The notes below the pieces were generated by a model that saw only the letters and a program-made list of their open reading frames with translations, was not told the origin of the DNA and ran no database searches. DNA of 64,000 nt from Manduca sexta (taxonomy: Eukaryota > Arthropoda > Insecta > Lepidoptera > Sphingidae): the NCBI RefSeq assembly GCF_014839805.1, contig NC_051115.1, forward strand, positions 5,392,600 to 5,456,599, read 5' to 3'. Position 1 is the first letter of the stretch; each line of letters starts with the position of its first letter. The translations under genes were made by a program, and so were the position numbers. Shown piece by piece: positions 39,989 through 50,999 of this stretch.

Positions 39989-42900
39989 TATAAATAATAA
40001 TTTTGTACCAATTTCGTGCATTTCAGTCGTTTGTACTACCTCATTTTGGATTGTACTCTATTAGAGAGGGATTGTACCTCTGACAGACGTATTTGTCCAT
40101 CATATCCAGCTCTAAAATAATCACAATGATTATTTATTTGAAAATGGCCGTACTTTATTTATAAATAATAATTTTCTACGAAATTCGTGCATTTCCGTCG
40201 TTTGCACTCCCTCATTTCGGGTTGTACTCTATTAGAGAGGGATTGTACCTCTGAAAGAGGTATTCGTCAATCATTTTCAGCTATAAAATCATCACAATGA
40301 TTATTTATTTGAAAATGGCCGTACTTTATTTATAAATAATAATTTTCTACGAATTTCGTGCATTTCCGTCGTTTGTACTCCCTCATTTCGGATTGTACTC
40401 TGTTAGAGAGGGATTGTACCTCTGTAAGACATATTCATCCATCACATTCAGCGATAAAATCATCACAAGGGTGATTTTTTTCAAAATGGCCGTACTTGGA
40501 AAGAAATCATAATTTTCTACGAATTTCATGCATTTCCGTCGTTTGTACTACCTCATTTCAGATTGTCGTCTGTTAGAGAGGGATTGTACCTCTGAAAGAG
40601 GTATTCGTCAATCATTTTCAGCTATAAAATCATTACAATGATTATTTATTTGAAAATGGCCGTACTTTATTTATAAATAATAATTTTCTACCAATTTCGT
40701 GCATTTCCGTCGTTTGTACTCCCTCATTTCGGATTGTACTCTGTTAGAGAGGGATTGTACCTCTGAAAGACATATTCATCCATCACATTCAGCGATAAAA
40801 TCATCACAAGGGTGATTTTTTTCAAAATGGCCGTACTTGGAAAAAAATCATAATTTTCTACGAATTTCGTACATTTCCGTCGTTTGTACTCCCTCATTTC
40901 GGATTGTACTCTGTTAGAGAGGGATTGTACCTCTGAAGGACATATTCATCCATCACATTCAGCGATAAAATCATCACAAGGGTGATTTTTTTCAAAATGG
41001 CCGTACTTGGAAAAAAATCATAATTTTCTACGAATTTCGTGCATTTCCGTCGTTTGTACTCCCTCATTTTGGATTGTACTCTATTAGAGAGGGATTGTAC
41101 CTCTGACAGACGTATTTGTCCATCATATCCAGCTCTAAAATAATCACAATGATTATTTATTTGAAAATGGCCGTACTTTATTTATAAATAATAATTTTCT
41201 ACCAATTTCGTGCATTTCCGTCGTTTGTACTCCCTCATTTCGGATTGTACTCTGTTAGAGAGGGATTGTACCTCTGAAAGACATATTCATCCATCACATT
41301 CAGCGATAAAATCATCACAAGGGTGATTTTTTTCAAAATGGCCGTACTTGGAAAAAAATCATAATTTTCTACGAATTTCGTGCATTTCCGTCGTTTGTAC
41401 TCCCTCATTTTGGATTGTACTCTATTAGAGAGGGATTGTACCTCTGACAGACGTATTTGTCCATCATATCCAGCTATAAAATAATCACAATGATTATTTA
41501 TTTGAAAATGGCCGTACTTTATTTATAAATAATAATTTTCTACGAAATTCGTGCATTTCCGTCGTTTGCACTCCCTCATTTCGGGTTGTACTCTGTTAGA
41601 GAGGGATTGTACCTCTGAAAGAGGTATTCGTCAATCATTTTCAGCTATAAAATCATCACAATGATTATTTATTTGAAAATGGCCGTACTTTATTTATAAA
41701 TAATAATTTTCTACGAATTTCGTGCATTTCCGTCGTTTGTACTCCCTCATTTCGGATTGTACTCTGTTAGAGAGGGATTGTACCTCTGAAAGAGGTATTC
41801 GTTAATCATTTTCAGCTATAAAATCATCACAATGATTATTTATTTGAAAATGGCCGTGCTTTATTTATAAATAATAATTTTCTACGAATTTCGTGCATTT
41901 CCGTCGTTTGTACTCCCTCATTTCGGATTGTACTCTGTTAGAGAGGGATTGTACCTCTGAAGGACATATTCATCCATCACATTCAGCGATCAAATCATCA
42001 CAAGGGTGATTTTTTTCAAAATGGCCGTACTTGGAAAAAAATCATAATTTTCTACGAATTTCGTGCATTTCTGTCGTTTGTACTCCCTCATTTTGGATTG
42101 TACTCTATTAGAGAGGGATTGTACCTCTGACAGACGTATTTGTCCATCATATCCAGCTATAAAATAATCACAATGATTATTTATTTGAAAATGGCCGTAC
42201 TTTATTTATAAATAATAATTTTCTACGAATTTCGTGCATTTCCGTCGTTTGTACTACCTCATTTCAGATTGTCGTCTGCTAGAGAGGGATTGTACCTCTG
42301 AAAGAGGTATTTGTCAATCATTTTCAGCTATAAAATCATCACAATGATTATTTATTTGAAAATGGCCGTACTTTATTTATAAATAATAATTTTCTACCAA
42401 TTTCGTGCATTTCCGTCGTTTGTACTCCCTCATTTCGGATTGTACTCTGTTAGAGAGGGATTGTACCTCTGAAAGACATATTCATCCATCACATTCAGCG
42501 ATAAAATCATCACAAGGGTGATTTTTTTCAAAATGGCCGTACTTGGAAAAAAATCATAATTTTCTACGAATTTCGTGCATTTCCGTCGTTTGTACTCCCT
42601 CATTTCGGATTGTACTCTGTTAGAGAGGGATTGTACCTCTGAAAGACGTATTCGTTAATCATTTTCAGCTATAAAATCATCACAATGATTATTTATTTGA
42701 AAATGGCCGTGCTTTATTTATAAATAATAATTTTCTACGAATTTCGTGCATTTCCGTCGTTTGTACTCCCTCATTTCGGATTGTACTCTGTTAGAGAGAG
42801 ATTGTACCTCTGTAAGACATATTCATCCATCACATTCAGCGATAAAATCATCACAAGGGTGATTTTTTTCAAAATGGCCGTACTTGGAAAAAAATCATAA

Positions 42901-45488
42901 TTTTCTACGAATTTCGTACATTTCCGTCGTTTGTACTCCCTCATTTCGGATTGTACTCTGTTAGAGAGGGATTGTACCTCTGAAGGACATATTCATCCAT
43001 CACATTCAGCGATAAAATCATCACAAGGGTGATTTTTTTCAAAATGGCCGTACTTGGAAAAAAATCATAATTTTCTACGAATTTCGTGCATTTCCGTCGT
43101 TTGTACTCCCTCATTTTGGATTGTACTCTATTAGAGAGGGATTGTACCTCTGACAGACGTATTTGTCCATCATATCCAGCTATAAAATAATCACAATGAT
43201 TATTTATTTGAAAATGGCCGTACTTTATTTATAAATAATAATTTTCTACGAATTTCGTGCATTTCCGTCGTTTGTACTACCTCATTTCGGATTGTCGTCT
43301 GTTAGAGAGGGATTGTACCTCTGAAAGAGGTATTCGTCAATCATTTTCAGCTATAAAATCATCACAATGATTATTTATTTGAAAATGGCCGTACTTTATT
43401 TATAAATAATAATTTTCTACGAATTTCGTGCATTTCCGTCGTTTGTACTCCCTCATTTCGGATTGTACTCTGTTAGAGAGGGATTGTACCTCTGAAAGAG
43501 GTATTCGTCAATCATTTTCAGCTATAAAATCATCACAATGATTATTTATTTGAAAATGGCCGTACTTTATTTATAAATAATAATTTTCTACCAATTTCGT
43601 GCATTTCCGTCGTTTGTACTCCCTCATTTCGGATTGTACTCTGTTAGAGAGGGATTGTACCTCTGAAAGAGGTATTCGTCAATCATTTTCAGCTATAAAA
43701 TCATCACAATGATTATTTATTTGAAAATGGCCGTACTTTATTTATAAATAATAATTTTCTACCAATTTCGTGCATTTCCGTCGTTTGTACTACCCTCATT
43801 TCGTATTTTACTCTGTTAGAGAGGGATTGTACCTCTGAAAGAGGTATTCATCCATCACATTCAGCTATAAAATCATCAGAATGATTATTTATTTGAAAAT
43901 GGCCGTACTTGGAAAGAAATCATAATTTTCTACGAATTTCGTGCATTTCCGCCGGTTGTACTCCCTCATTTCGGATTGTACTCTGTTAGAGAGGGATTGT
44001 ACCTCTGAAAGAGGTATTCGTCAATCATTTTCAGCTATAAAATAATCACAATGATTATTTATTTGAAAATGGCCGTACTTTATTTATAAATAATAATTTT
44101 CTACCAATTTCGTGCATTTCCGTCGTTTGTACTCCCTCATTTCGGATTGTACTCTGTTAGAGAGGGATTGTACCTCTGAAAGACATATTCATCCATCACA
44201 TTCAGCGATAAAATCATCACAATGTTTATTTATTTCAAAATGGCCGTACTTGGAAAAATCATAATTTTCTACCAATTTCGTGCATTTCCGTCGTTTGTAC
44301 TCCCTCATTTCGGGTTGTACTCTGTTAGAGAGGGATTGTACCTCTGAAAGAGGTATTCGTCAATCATTTTCAGCTATAAAATCATCACAATGATTATTTA
44401 TTTGAAAATGGCCGTGCTTTATTTATAAATAATAATTTTCTACGAATTTCGTGCATTTCCGTCGTTTGTACTCCCTCATTTCGGATTGTACTCTGTTAGA
44501 GAGGGATTGTACCTCTGAAGGACATATTCATCCATCACATTCAGCTATAAAATCATCAGAATGATTATTTATTTGAAAATGGCCGTACTTGGAAAGAAAT
44601 CATAATTTTCTACGAATTTCGTGCATTTCCGCCGGTTGTACTCCCTCATTTCGGATTGTACTCTGTTAGAGAGGGATTGTACCTCTGAAAGAGGTATTCG
44701 TCAATCATTTTCAGCTATAAAATCATCACAATGATTATTTATTTGAAAATGGCCGTGCTTTATTTATAAATAATAATTTTCTACGAATTTCGTGCATTTC
44801 CGTCGTTTGTACTCCCTCATTTCGGATTGTACTCTGTTAGAGAGGGATTGTACCTCTGAAGGACATATTCATCCATCACATTCAGCGATCAAATCATCAC
44901 AAGGGTGATTTTTTTCAAAATGGCCGTACTTGGAAAAAAATCATAATTTTCTACGAATTTCGTGCATTTCCGTCGTTTGTACTACCTCATTTCGGATTGT
45001 CGTCTGTTAGAGAGGGATTGTACCTCTGAAAGAGGTATTCGTCAATCATTTTCAGCTATAAAATCATCACAATGATTATTTATTTGAAAATGGCCGTACT
45101 TTATTTATAAATAATAATTTTCTACGAAATTCGTGCATTTCCGTCGTTTGCACTCCCTCATTTCGGGTTGTACTCTGTTAGAGAGGGATTGTACCTCTGA
45201 AAGAGGTATTCGTCAATCATTTTCAGCTATAAAATCATCACAATGATTATTTATTTGAAAATGGCCGTACTTTATTTATAAATAATAATTTTCTACGAAT
45301 TTCGTGCATTTCCGTCGTTTGTACTCACCTCATTTCGGATTGTACTCTGTTAGAGAGGGATTGTACCTCTGTAAAGACATATTCATCCATCATTCAGCGA
45401 TAAAATCATCACAAGGGTGATTTTTTTCAAAATGGCCGTACTTGGAAAAAAATCATAATTTTCTACGAATTTCGTGCATTTCAGTCGT
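39989..45488 (+). repeat. Foldback right arm: about 32 tandem units of about 170 bp
   Basis: Each unit runs TTTCTACGAATTTCGTGCAT, CGTCGTTTGTACTCCCTCAT, GGATTGTACTCTGTTAGAGA, GGGATTGTACCTCTGAAAGA. Three main sub-types differ after that: GAGGTATTCGTCAATCATTT with CAATGATTATTTATTTG; GACATATTCATCCATCACAT with CAAGGGTGATTTTTTTC; and GACGTATTTGTCCATCATAT. A few units are hybrids (about 43830, 44170, 44510). Confidence 0.92.
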
Positions 45489-45786
45489 TTGTACTCCCTC
45501 ATTTCGGATTGTACCATGTTACAGAGATATTTTACCACTGAGAGATGTATTCCTTCATTATATTCAGTTATAAAATCATTAAAATGATGCTTGGTTTGCA
45601 AATGCCGCGAGTTTATGTTACTATACTCAAGGCGTTGATTGACAAAACTTTCAGTACACCATATCTCCTAGCCCTACAAGGTACAAACAAAATAAAAAAC
45701 GGTACAATCCGGTACTAACCTAGTACAATCCTTTGGCAATATAAAAAAAATTATATATTAAACTCACTTGCTAACTTCACACAGGT
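45489..45786 (-). repeat. Foldback terminal inverted repeat, right
   Basis: Inverse of 39178-39475 with few differences. Minus-strand GGATTGTAC at 45723-45731 lies 55 bases from the end, as at left. Confidence 0.9.
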
Positions 45787-45795
45787 GGATGGATG
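45787..45795. repeat. Foldback target duplication, right
   Basis: GGATGGATG, immediately outside the right terminus. Confidence 0.88.
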
Positions 45796-45935
45796 TATGT
45801 TTGTTCCTCGTTCACGAAAAAACTACTGAACGGATTGGGATGAAACTTTACAGTAATATTGGTTATACATCAGAATAACACATAGGCTACGATTTATAAT
45901 GATTTTGTGTAATGTAGTAATAATATTACGATACA
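45787..45935 (+). repeat. Rep-K, right part
   Basis: GGATGGATGTATGTTTGTTC, AAAAACTACTGAACGGATTG and TACATCAGAATAACACATAG, continuing the copy split at 39177. Confidence 0.75.
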
Positions 45936-46254
45936 TATCAAGTAAGTAAAAAAAAAAAGCTAATAGGTTTATAAGTTTAACAAAACACCGTCGCCAAATT
46001 TTACAATTTCTGCTCACCCTCAGTGACAAGGGTGATATATCACCGGACTTCAATAGACCAACCTAATAATAAAATTCCGTCTTAGAACTTAGACAATAAA
46101 TCCACTTGACTTTAGAAAGCGTTCGAGGGAGCAAATTCTTTAGAAACTTTTAAATGTTTGAATCTTGCTTTAGGGCGACGTCAGTTTGTAAAATAATTTG
46201 TATTGAAGTATGTCGCGCTAAAGAGTGGGCTAAGCATACATTATAAAAGGTGAA

Positions 46255-46490
46255 ACAGATTGTTGATGGTAGAATATATTATATATCCGCCCGAATAGTG
46301 ACCGTACACAAGGAGTTAAAACCCGCCATAGTGGCCCACGGTTGTCGCGTTCCGGGATCAGTGTATATTCGGTTCCAGCAGGCCGACATAATTGTGTCGA
46401 CTGCCGAGGGGTAATCATCTCTCGTCAGTCGACATTCTATTGGACCCCACTTACCATCAGGTGCAGTGGGGTCACTTTGCCTTGCACACA
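46255..46490 (+). repeat. Rep-D, best copy
   Basis: ATATATTATATATCCGCCCG, CCGCCATAGTGGCCCACGGT, GGCCGACATAATTGTGTCGA, GGGTAATCATCTCTCGTCAG and CCACTTACCATCAGGTGCAG in order. Confidence 0.8.
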
Positions 46491-46542
46491 TAAAAAAGAT
46501 ATAACTATAATTTGATAAATAAAAATAAACGTGTATTTACAT

Positions 46543-46805
46543 GTCTGTAGGTTTAAATCACAAGGGTACACACCTCTGACTTTTAAAAATCATATGTGTA
46601 TTCTTTGTGAATTATCGCTTGCTTTAACGGTGAAGGAAAAAATCGTGAGGAAACCTGCATACCTGAGAAGTTCTCTACAGGAAATTTGAGAATGTGTGAA
46701 GTCTACCCGCACTACAGCGTGGTGGACTAAGGCCTAATCCCTCTTAGTAGTAGAGGAGGTCCGTGCAGCAGTAGGACAGTATATAATACAAGGCTGATAT
46801 TATTA
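46543..46805 (+). repeat. SINE-A, A-box end missing
   Basis: Starts at the B-box region (TGTAGGTTTAAATCACAAGG) and runs to ACAAGGCTGATATTATTATT. Confidence 0.85.
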
Positions 46806-46859
46806 TTTTTCTGTTTATATATGTCCCGTATGGACTGCTAAACAATTTTAATAAAATTA

Positions 46860-47735
46860 AGTACTCTTAACCCGGCGCATTTTGTGAATTCTTGTGCCGA
46901 TCAGACCACCAGTCATCTGGTTATAAATATATAAGTACATATCATTAGTGCTTGGCACGGAGCCGGGTGATTAGAGCTGGTCTTCAAGATCCAAGCTGTC
47001 TGAGAAATTTTGAGTAAAACATTTATTTACATCACAAACTATATAAAAATAAAATACTGTAATATTTTTTAACATAGACACGTAGGAACTAATTCGCTAT
47101 TAGCCAATAATAATATAAAAATACATTAGGTACATACTCACAGCAAATATATAGTCTTAAATCGTCATTTAATATTTGAAACGTGTAAATTGTTATTTAA
47201 TAAAAAAAATGTCCACAATAAAACAGTTTAATTCATACTAACACTTTCAATACCATTAAAAATACAATCACATAACACTTTTCACTTTGTATGTTTCTTT
47301 GGTAAAATTTGTATATGATAAATTATAGATAAACATTCAGACACTTTACCCCGTAAAAATAGTCCTTTGACAATAACATGTAAAATTATATTGGAACAAA
47401 TAAGCTCAGAACAAAAAACACGTTTATTATTTTATAACGTCAATTACAATTCCTATTTTATATTCACTATTCGAGATCGCTACGTACTTATTACCCCGTA
47501 ACAGGGGTATAATCGACCGTCCACACGGACAGACAAACTACTACTAAGCGAGGTTACTAGGGGAGAAAATGAATTAGCAGAGCGGATTTCATAAAAAAAT
47601 ATGGGGTAAAAACTGCGAAGGGGTAACTCACTTTTTATCGGTTAAGGTTCGATTTATAAATACGTAAGTTTGTAGATGTTTCTGTTATAGGACCTTTTAG
47701 GTCTAATAAAATTTAAAAATATAAATATCTTATAA
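46860..47735. other. AT-rich noncoding stretch
   Basis: No repeat family or exon recognised. Confidence 0.4.
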
Positions 47736-47737
47736 TA

Positions 47738-48061
47738 GCGGCGATAGCCTAGTAGGGTGTGGAACGGACTGCCAAGACGAATGTCCGCAGGTTCAAAACT
47801 CAAACACACCTCTGACTTTTCTAAAATCATGTGTGTATCCTTTGTGAATTTATCGTTCGCTTTAACGGTGAAGGAAAACATCGTGAGGAAACCTGCGCAT
47901 CTGAGAAGTTCTCTATAGGAATTTCGAAGGTGTGTGAAGTCTACCAATCCGCACTAGGCCAGCGTGGTGGACTAAGGCCTAATCCCTCTCAGTAGTAGAG
48001 GAGGCCCGTGCTCAGCAGTGTGTCAGTGTATAATACAGGGCTGATATTATTATTATTATTA
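47738..48061 (+). repeat. SINE-A, full-length copy
   Basis: GCGGCGATAGCCTAGTAGGG head, AGGTTCAAAACTC B-box region, and a long ATT-repeat tail. Confidence 0.9.
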
Positions 48062-48064
48062 TAC

Positions 48065-48300
48065 AAATATCTTAGGTGAAGTCGTTTCCCCCCACCTGCC
48101 AGCCTGAGCTGGTTATTTCGGTTTGTACTACCTTGTCTTTATTATAAATTTTATTTCTAATTTAAAATGTCCATAGTTATATAAGTAATTTTAATAGTTG
48201 TTTAGAAATAATAATAATTATTCTTATTCATTGTTTTGACGTATTATAAGTGCAACTTTGTTCGCCTACGTGATAAATAAAGTATATTATTTTATTTTTA
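48065..48300 (+). repeat. Rep-L, LINE-like 3' tail
   Basis: CCTGCCAGCCTGAGCTGGTT, then GTGCAACTTTGTTCGCCTAC and GTGATAAATAAAGTATATTA. Other copies at 58050-58260 (plus) and 61232-61440 (minus). Confidence 0.65.
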
Positions 48301-48447
48301 TTTTATTTTTAAAACAAGTGCTCAATAATAAATCATTCTTTGGACTTATCCGTATTATTCACGTATAGTATTTTCATTGTTCTTACTAAAGTCGGTGTCT
48401 GTTAATGCATCAACTGCCGAACAGATTTGAGTGAAATTTAGCATATA

Positions 48448-49030
48448 GAGACTTTCCCGCCTTCACACCCATCACTACAAAACTAACCAGGATCAGCAGT
48501 GGCACCATCGACATATATATATACTACGTAATAGATTTGGCGTTCCCAACATTCACTGTGTTCAACTGAATTGAACTGTCATCCATTCAAACTGATTTTA
48601 GTGTGGTCAATATTGATGCTTGTGGTTGTGTACGGAGTGGCGCTCATAATATAAAAACGCGAGTCTAAGTGTAAACCTGCATTTGAATAAAAAATATTAG
48701 CTAAATAAGTAAAATTATTTGTTGTTCAAGGGAATAAATAGGTTATAACAGTGACTTTTTGGTTGCTATTTTGTTCAGATTTTGAACAAATAGTTTATAT
48801 GGTTGTATCTATAGAATATACGTCAATGAGTGGCACGAAATTGCCACCAATCGGTAAAGCTCGACGAGTCTCAGGGAACACTAATCTGTTTTTATCCCGC
48901 AACGAAATTATTGAAATAGAAAGATAGGGAAGAGTTGGAAACATTAATTGTCCACTTGTCTAATAGCAATGCGGGAGACAAAATAATGAACTAAGGAGAC
49001 ATTTTAACCTCAAGTATAAGGACGGTATCA
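48448..49030 (+). repeat. Rep-E copy split by a MITE
   Basis: GAGACTTTCCCGCCTTCACA up to CAGTGGCAC at 48505, then the family resumes at 48829 with AGTGGCACGAAATTGCC and continues to GGAGACATTTTAACCTCAAG. Confidence 0.75.
48506..48828. mobile_element. 323-bp MITE with 8-bp target duplication
   Basis: AGTGGCAC flanks it (48498-48505, 48829-48836), and removal restores Rep-E. The ends are imperfect inverses: CATCGACATATATATA at left against CATTGACGTATATTC read inward from the right. An 8-bp duplication fits hAT- or P-type transposases. Confidence 0.7.
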
Positions 49031-49329
49031 TATCCTGTATTTAATTTCGGTTACTTTTTGTCCGGGGAGCGCAAAGTGGAGCTTTTACAAAGGTCATTAC
49101 GTCGAAGCCTTGACGAACATTTTGTAATAAATATCAATAAAAAATTATCCAACCTTAATATCAATAAACAATCATGATTAATGTTACACCGAACATGGGG
49201 TAGAAATGTTGATACCCCTGAGGAATTCGCGCCCCTGAGGTAATGGGTTTGTTGGTAAAATCTACGGGGTAAATTTTTTGGGGTAAAAATGTTTTTGTTC
49301 TACCGACGTACGCGTATTCATACGTACTT

Positions 49330-49605
49330 TAATGTTGGTAGTTCTCTCATATGTGAGAGTCCGACTGAGTAGGTACCGCCGCAATGTCTAGTTCTGCCGC
49401 CAAGCAGCAGTGTGTTGTTACTGTTGTGTTCCGATTTGAAGAACATTGTAGCCAGTGTAACTACTGGACATAATAATTAACATCTCATGTCTCAGACGAG
49501 CGCAGTTGTATACCAAACACTTCGTAATTCAAGGTGTTGGTGTTTCTGCTGTTTATAGGTATCGCTGGCAAGCTCGTATCGTCATTCAAAGCAATAAAAA
49601 AATAT
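49330..49605 (+). repeat. Rep-C, near full-length
   Basis: GTTCTCTCATATGTGAGAGT at the 5' end, AACATTGTAGCCAGTGTAAC, then GTATCGTCATTCAAAGCAAT and an A-run. Confidence 0.8.
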
Positions 49606-49902
49606 TCATTTTTTGTTACAGAGAAAACATGAACCATAAAGATGTACTAGACTACTTTTCCATTCTATCATACGGTCCACGCAAAGCCGCGAGCCGAACT
49701 AGTGTGTAATGTAGGGTAAATATTACCTGATATTGATGTGAGGGAAGATATCAATCATCAGGTAATACGCAATGAGTGCGCACAATTTGTCGGTACATGA
49801 TTGATTGCCCCATTATTCTCTGATTAAAAATGGCGTATTTATCATGGGGTAACGGAGAAATATACATGCTTTGCTTTAATTAAAATACAAATTTATATAT
49901 AA

Positions 49903-50500
49903 TAGAACAAAGTCTCCAAAAGCTGTATGTATATGATCGATTTTCCCAAAATCTACTGAACGGATTTTTGCTAAGGTGTTTTTATTACATAGATACGTTG
50001 TCCGAGCCCAACACTGGCAAGACGAAAGCAAGCTAATTGCCCGACATTCACTTAGTCAACCTTCAACCACTGTCGCGGCTAGTCGGCTTACTAACTTTTT
50101 GTATTTTTATAAATGTGTTTTTAGACGATGTACAAATTATACTCCAACTGTGAATGAAAAAAACGTTTCATTTCATACGTTAGTAATAAGTATGCACTAT
50201 TTAACTTATTTTTTAACTAATAAATGCATTTTAATCGACTGTCATGGCGACGGGGCGGTCGACGCTCGGACCCGTTCGGGCACACTCGGGCCCACTCGGG
50301 CCGTATCAATGCGAGCCGCTAGGGCTGTGACTATAGTAAATAATGCGCTGTTTTTATGTGCAATTTTGTTAGTGTATGACGCGTCTATTTGTAAAACGTG
50401 ATTTTTGTACGAATTTTACTGAAAGATAGTGCAATGCCTGAGGAACGTTTAGGTAAGAACATTACGGTTTTATGTAAATTTATTGAAATATAATGATTAC
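49903..50500 (+). repeat. Rep-J copy split by Rep-I
   Basis: Left part ends ACTGAACGGATTTTTG at 49970. The right part resumes at 50400 with GATTTTTGTACGAATTTTAC and continues ACATTACGGTTTTATGTAAA. Confidence 0.75.
49971..50399 (+). mobile_element. Rep-I inserted with 8-bp duplication
   Basis: GATTTTTG is duplicated on both sides (49963-49970, 50400-50407). The element opens CTAAGGTGTTTTTATTACAT and ends GTCTATTTGTAAAACGT. It holds a 141-codon open frame over nearly its full length. That frame is broken in the other three copies, so coding is doubtful. The inverted ends are weak (GTTTTTATTACATAG versus GTTTTACAAATAG). Confidence 0.65.
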
Positions 50501-50519
50501 TGTTGGTTTCCGCATCTGT

Positions 50520-50690
50520 CTGCCTGAACACGATAAACTCAAAATCTAAACGTATTTCGATGAAACTTGGTATGGAGATTGAGACCCTAGTAAGGATATA
50601 GGGTTTTTATCCCTGAACTATATATCGGGACTTTTATCACGGAAAACTCTTGCACGCAGGCGAAGCCGCGAGCAAAAGCTAGCTATAAAT
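50520..50690 (-). repeat. Rep-G fragment, head-to-head with the next
   Basis: GGCGAAGCCGCGAGCAAAAG closes a reverse copy 12-25 bases before a forward copy starts at 50706. Confidence 0.6.
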
Positions 50691-50705
50691 TTATAAATTT
50701 ATTTA

Positions 50706-50925
50706 AAACTAGCTTTTGCCCGCGGCTCCGCCCGCGTTATAAAGTTTTTCAGGCTAAAGTTTTCCGTTATAAAAGTAGTAGTTTCCCGGGAGCCTCTCAA
50801 ACTGTCTCCATACCAAATTTCATCTTAATACGTTGGGTAGTTTTTGAGTTTAACACGTTCAGGCAGACAGATGCAGCGGGGACTTTGTTTTATAATATAT
50901 TTTTAGAACTTTTAAGAGGAATAAT
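50706..50925 (+). repeat. Rep-G fragment
   Basis: ACTAGCTTTTGCCCGCGGCT and GGTAGTTTTTGAGTTTAACA. Confidence 0.6.
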
Positions 50926-50999
50926 CCCGTCATACATCATTGTTGCATAACTTTAATCGTTTACGCAGCGCACGCAACGGAAGCTCTCAAAACTAATAA

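Larger units (their letters stand above)
39178..45786. mobile_element. 6.6-kb foldback transposon with 9-bp target duplication
   Basis: The ends are inverse copies: ACCTGTGTGAAGTTAGCAAG at left, CTTGCTAACTTCACACAGGT at right. Mirror symmetry holds for about 300 bases before both sides run into the same tandem unit. GGATGGATG is duplicated on each side (39169-39177, 45787-45795), and removing the element plus one copy restores a normal Rep-K sequence. The left arm is about 0.8 kb and the right arm about 5.8 kb. They meet near 39990 with no unique middle, so there is no transposase gene. Long inverted arms made of direct repeats and a 9-bp duplication are features of Drosophila Foldback (FB) elements and of the Mutator-like (MULE) group. 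Assignment to that group is inference. Confidence 0.93.

Noticed and set aside
39476..45488. Regular tandem repeats as a possible CRISPR array
   Set aside because: Units are about 170 bp, contiguous with no unique spacers, in a eukaryotic genome, and bounded by inverted termini and a target duplication. This is a foldback element.
45383..45601. 72-codon open frame
   Set aside because: It lies wholly inside the foldback arm and terminus and is not kept open in the other units.
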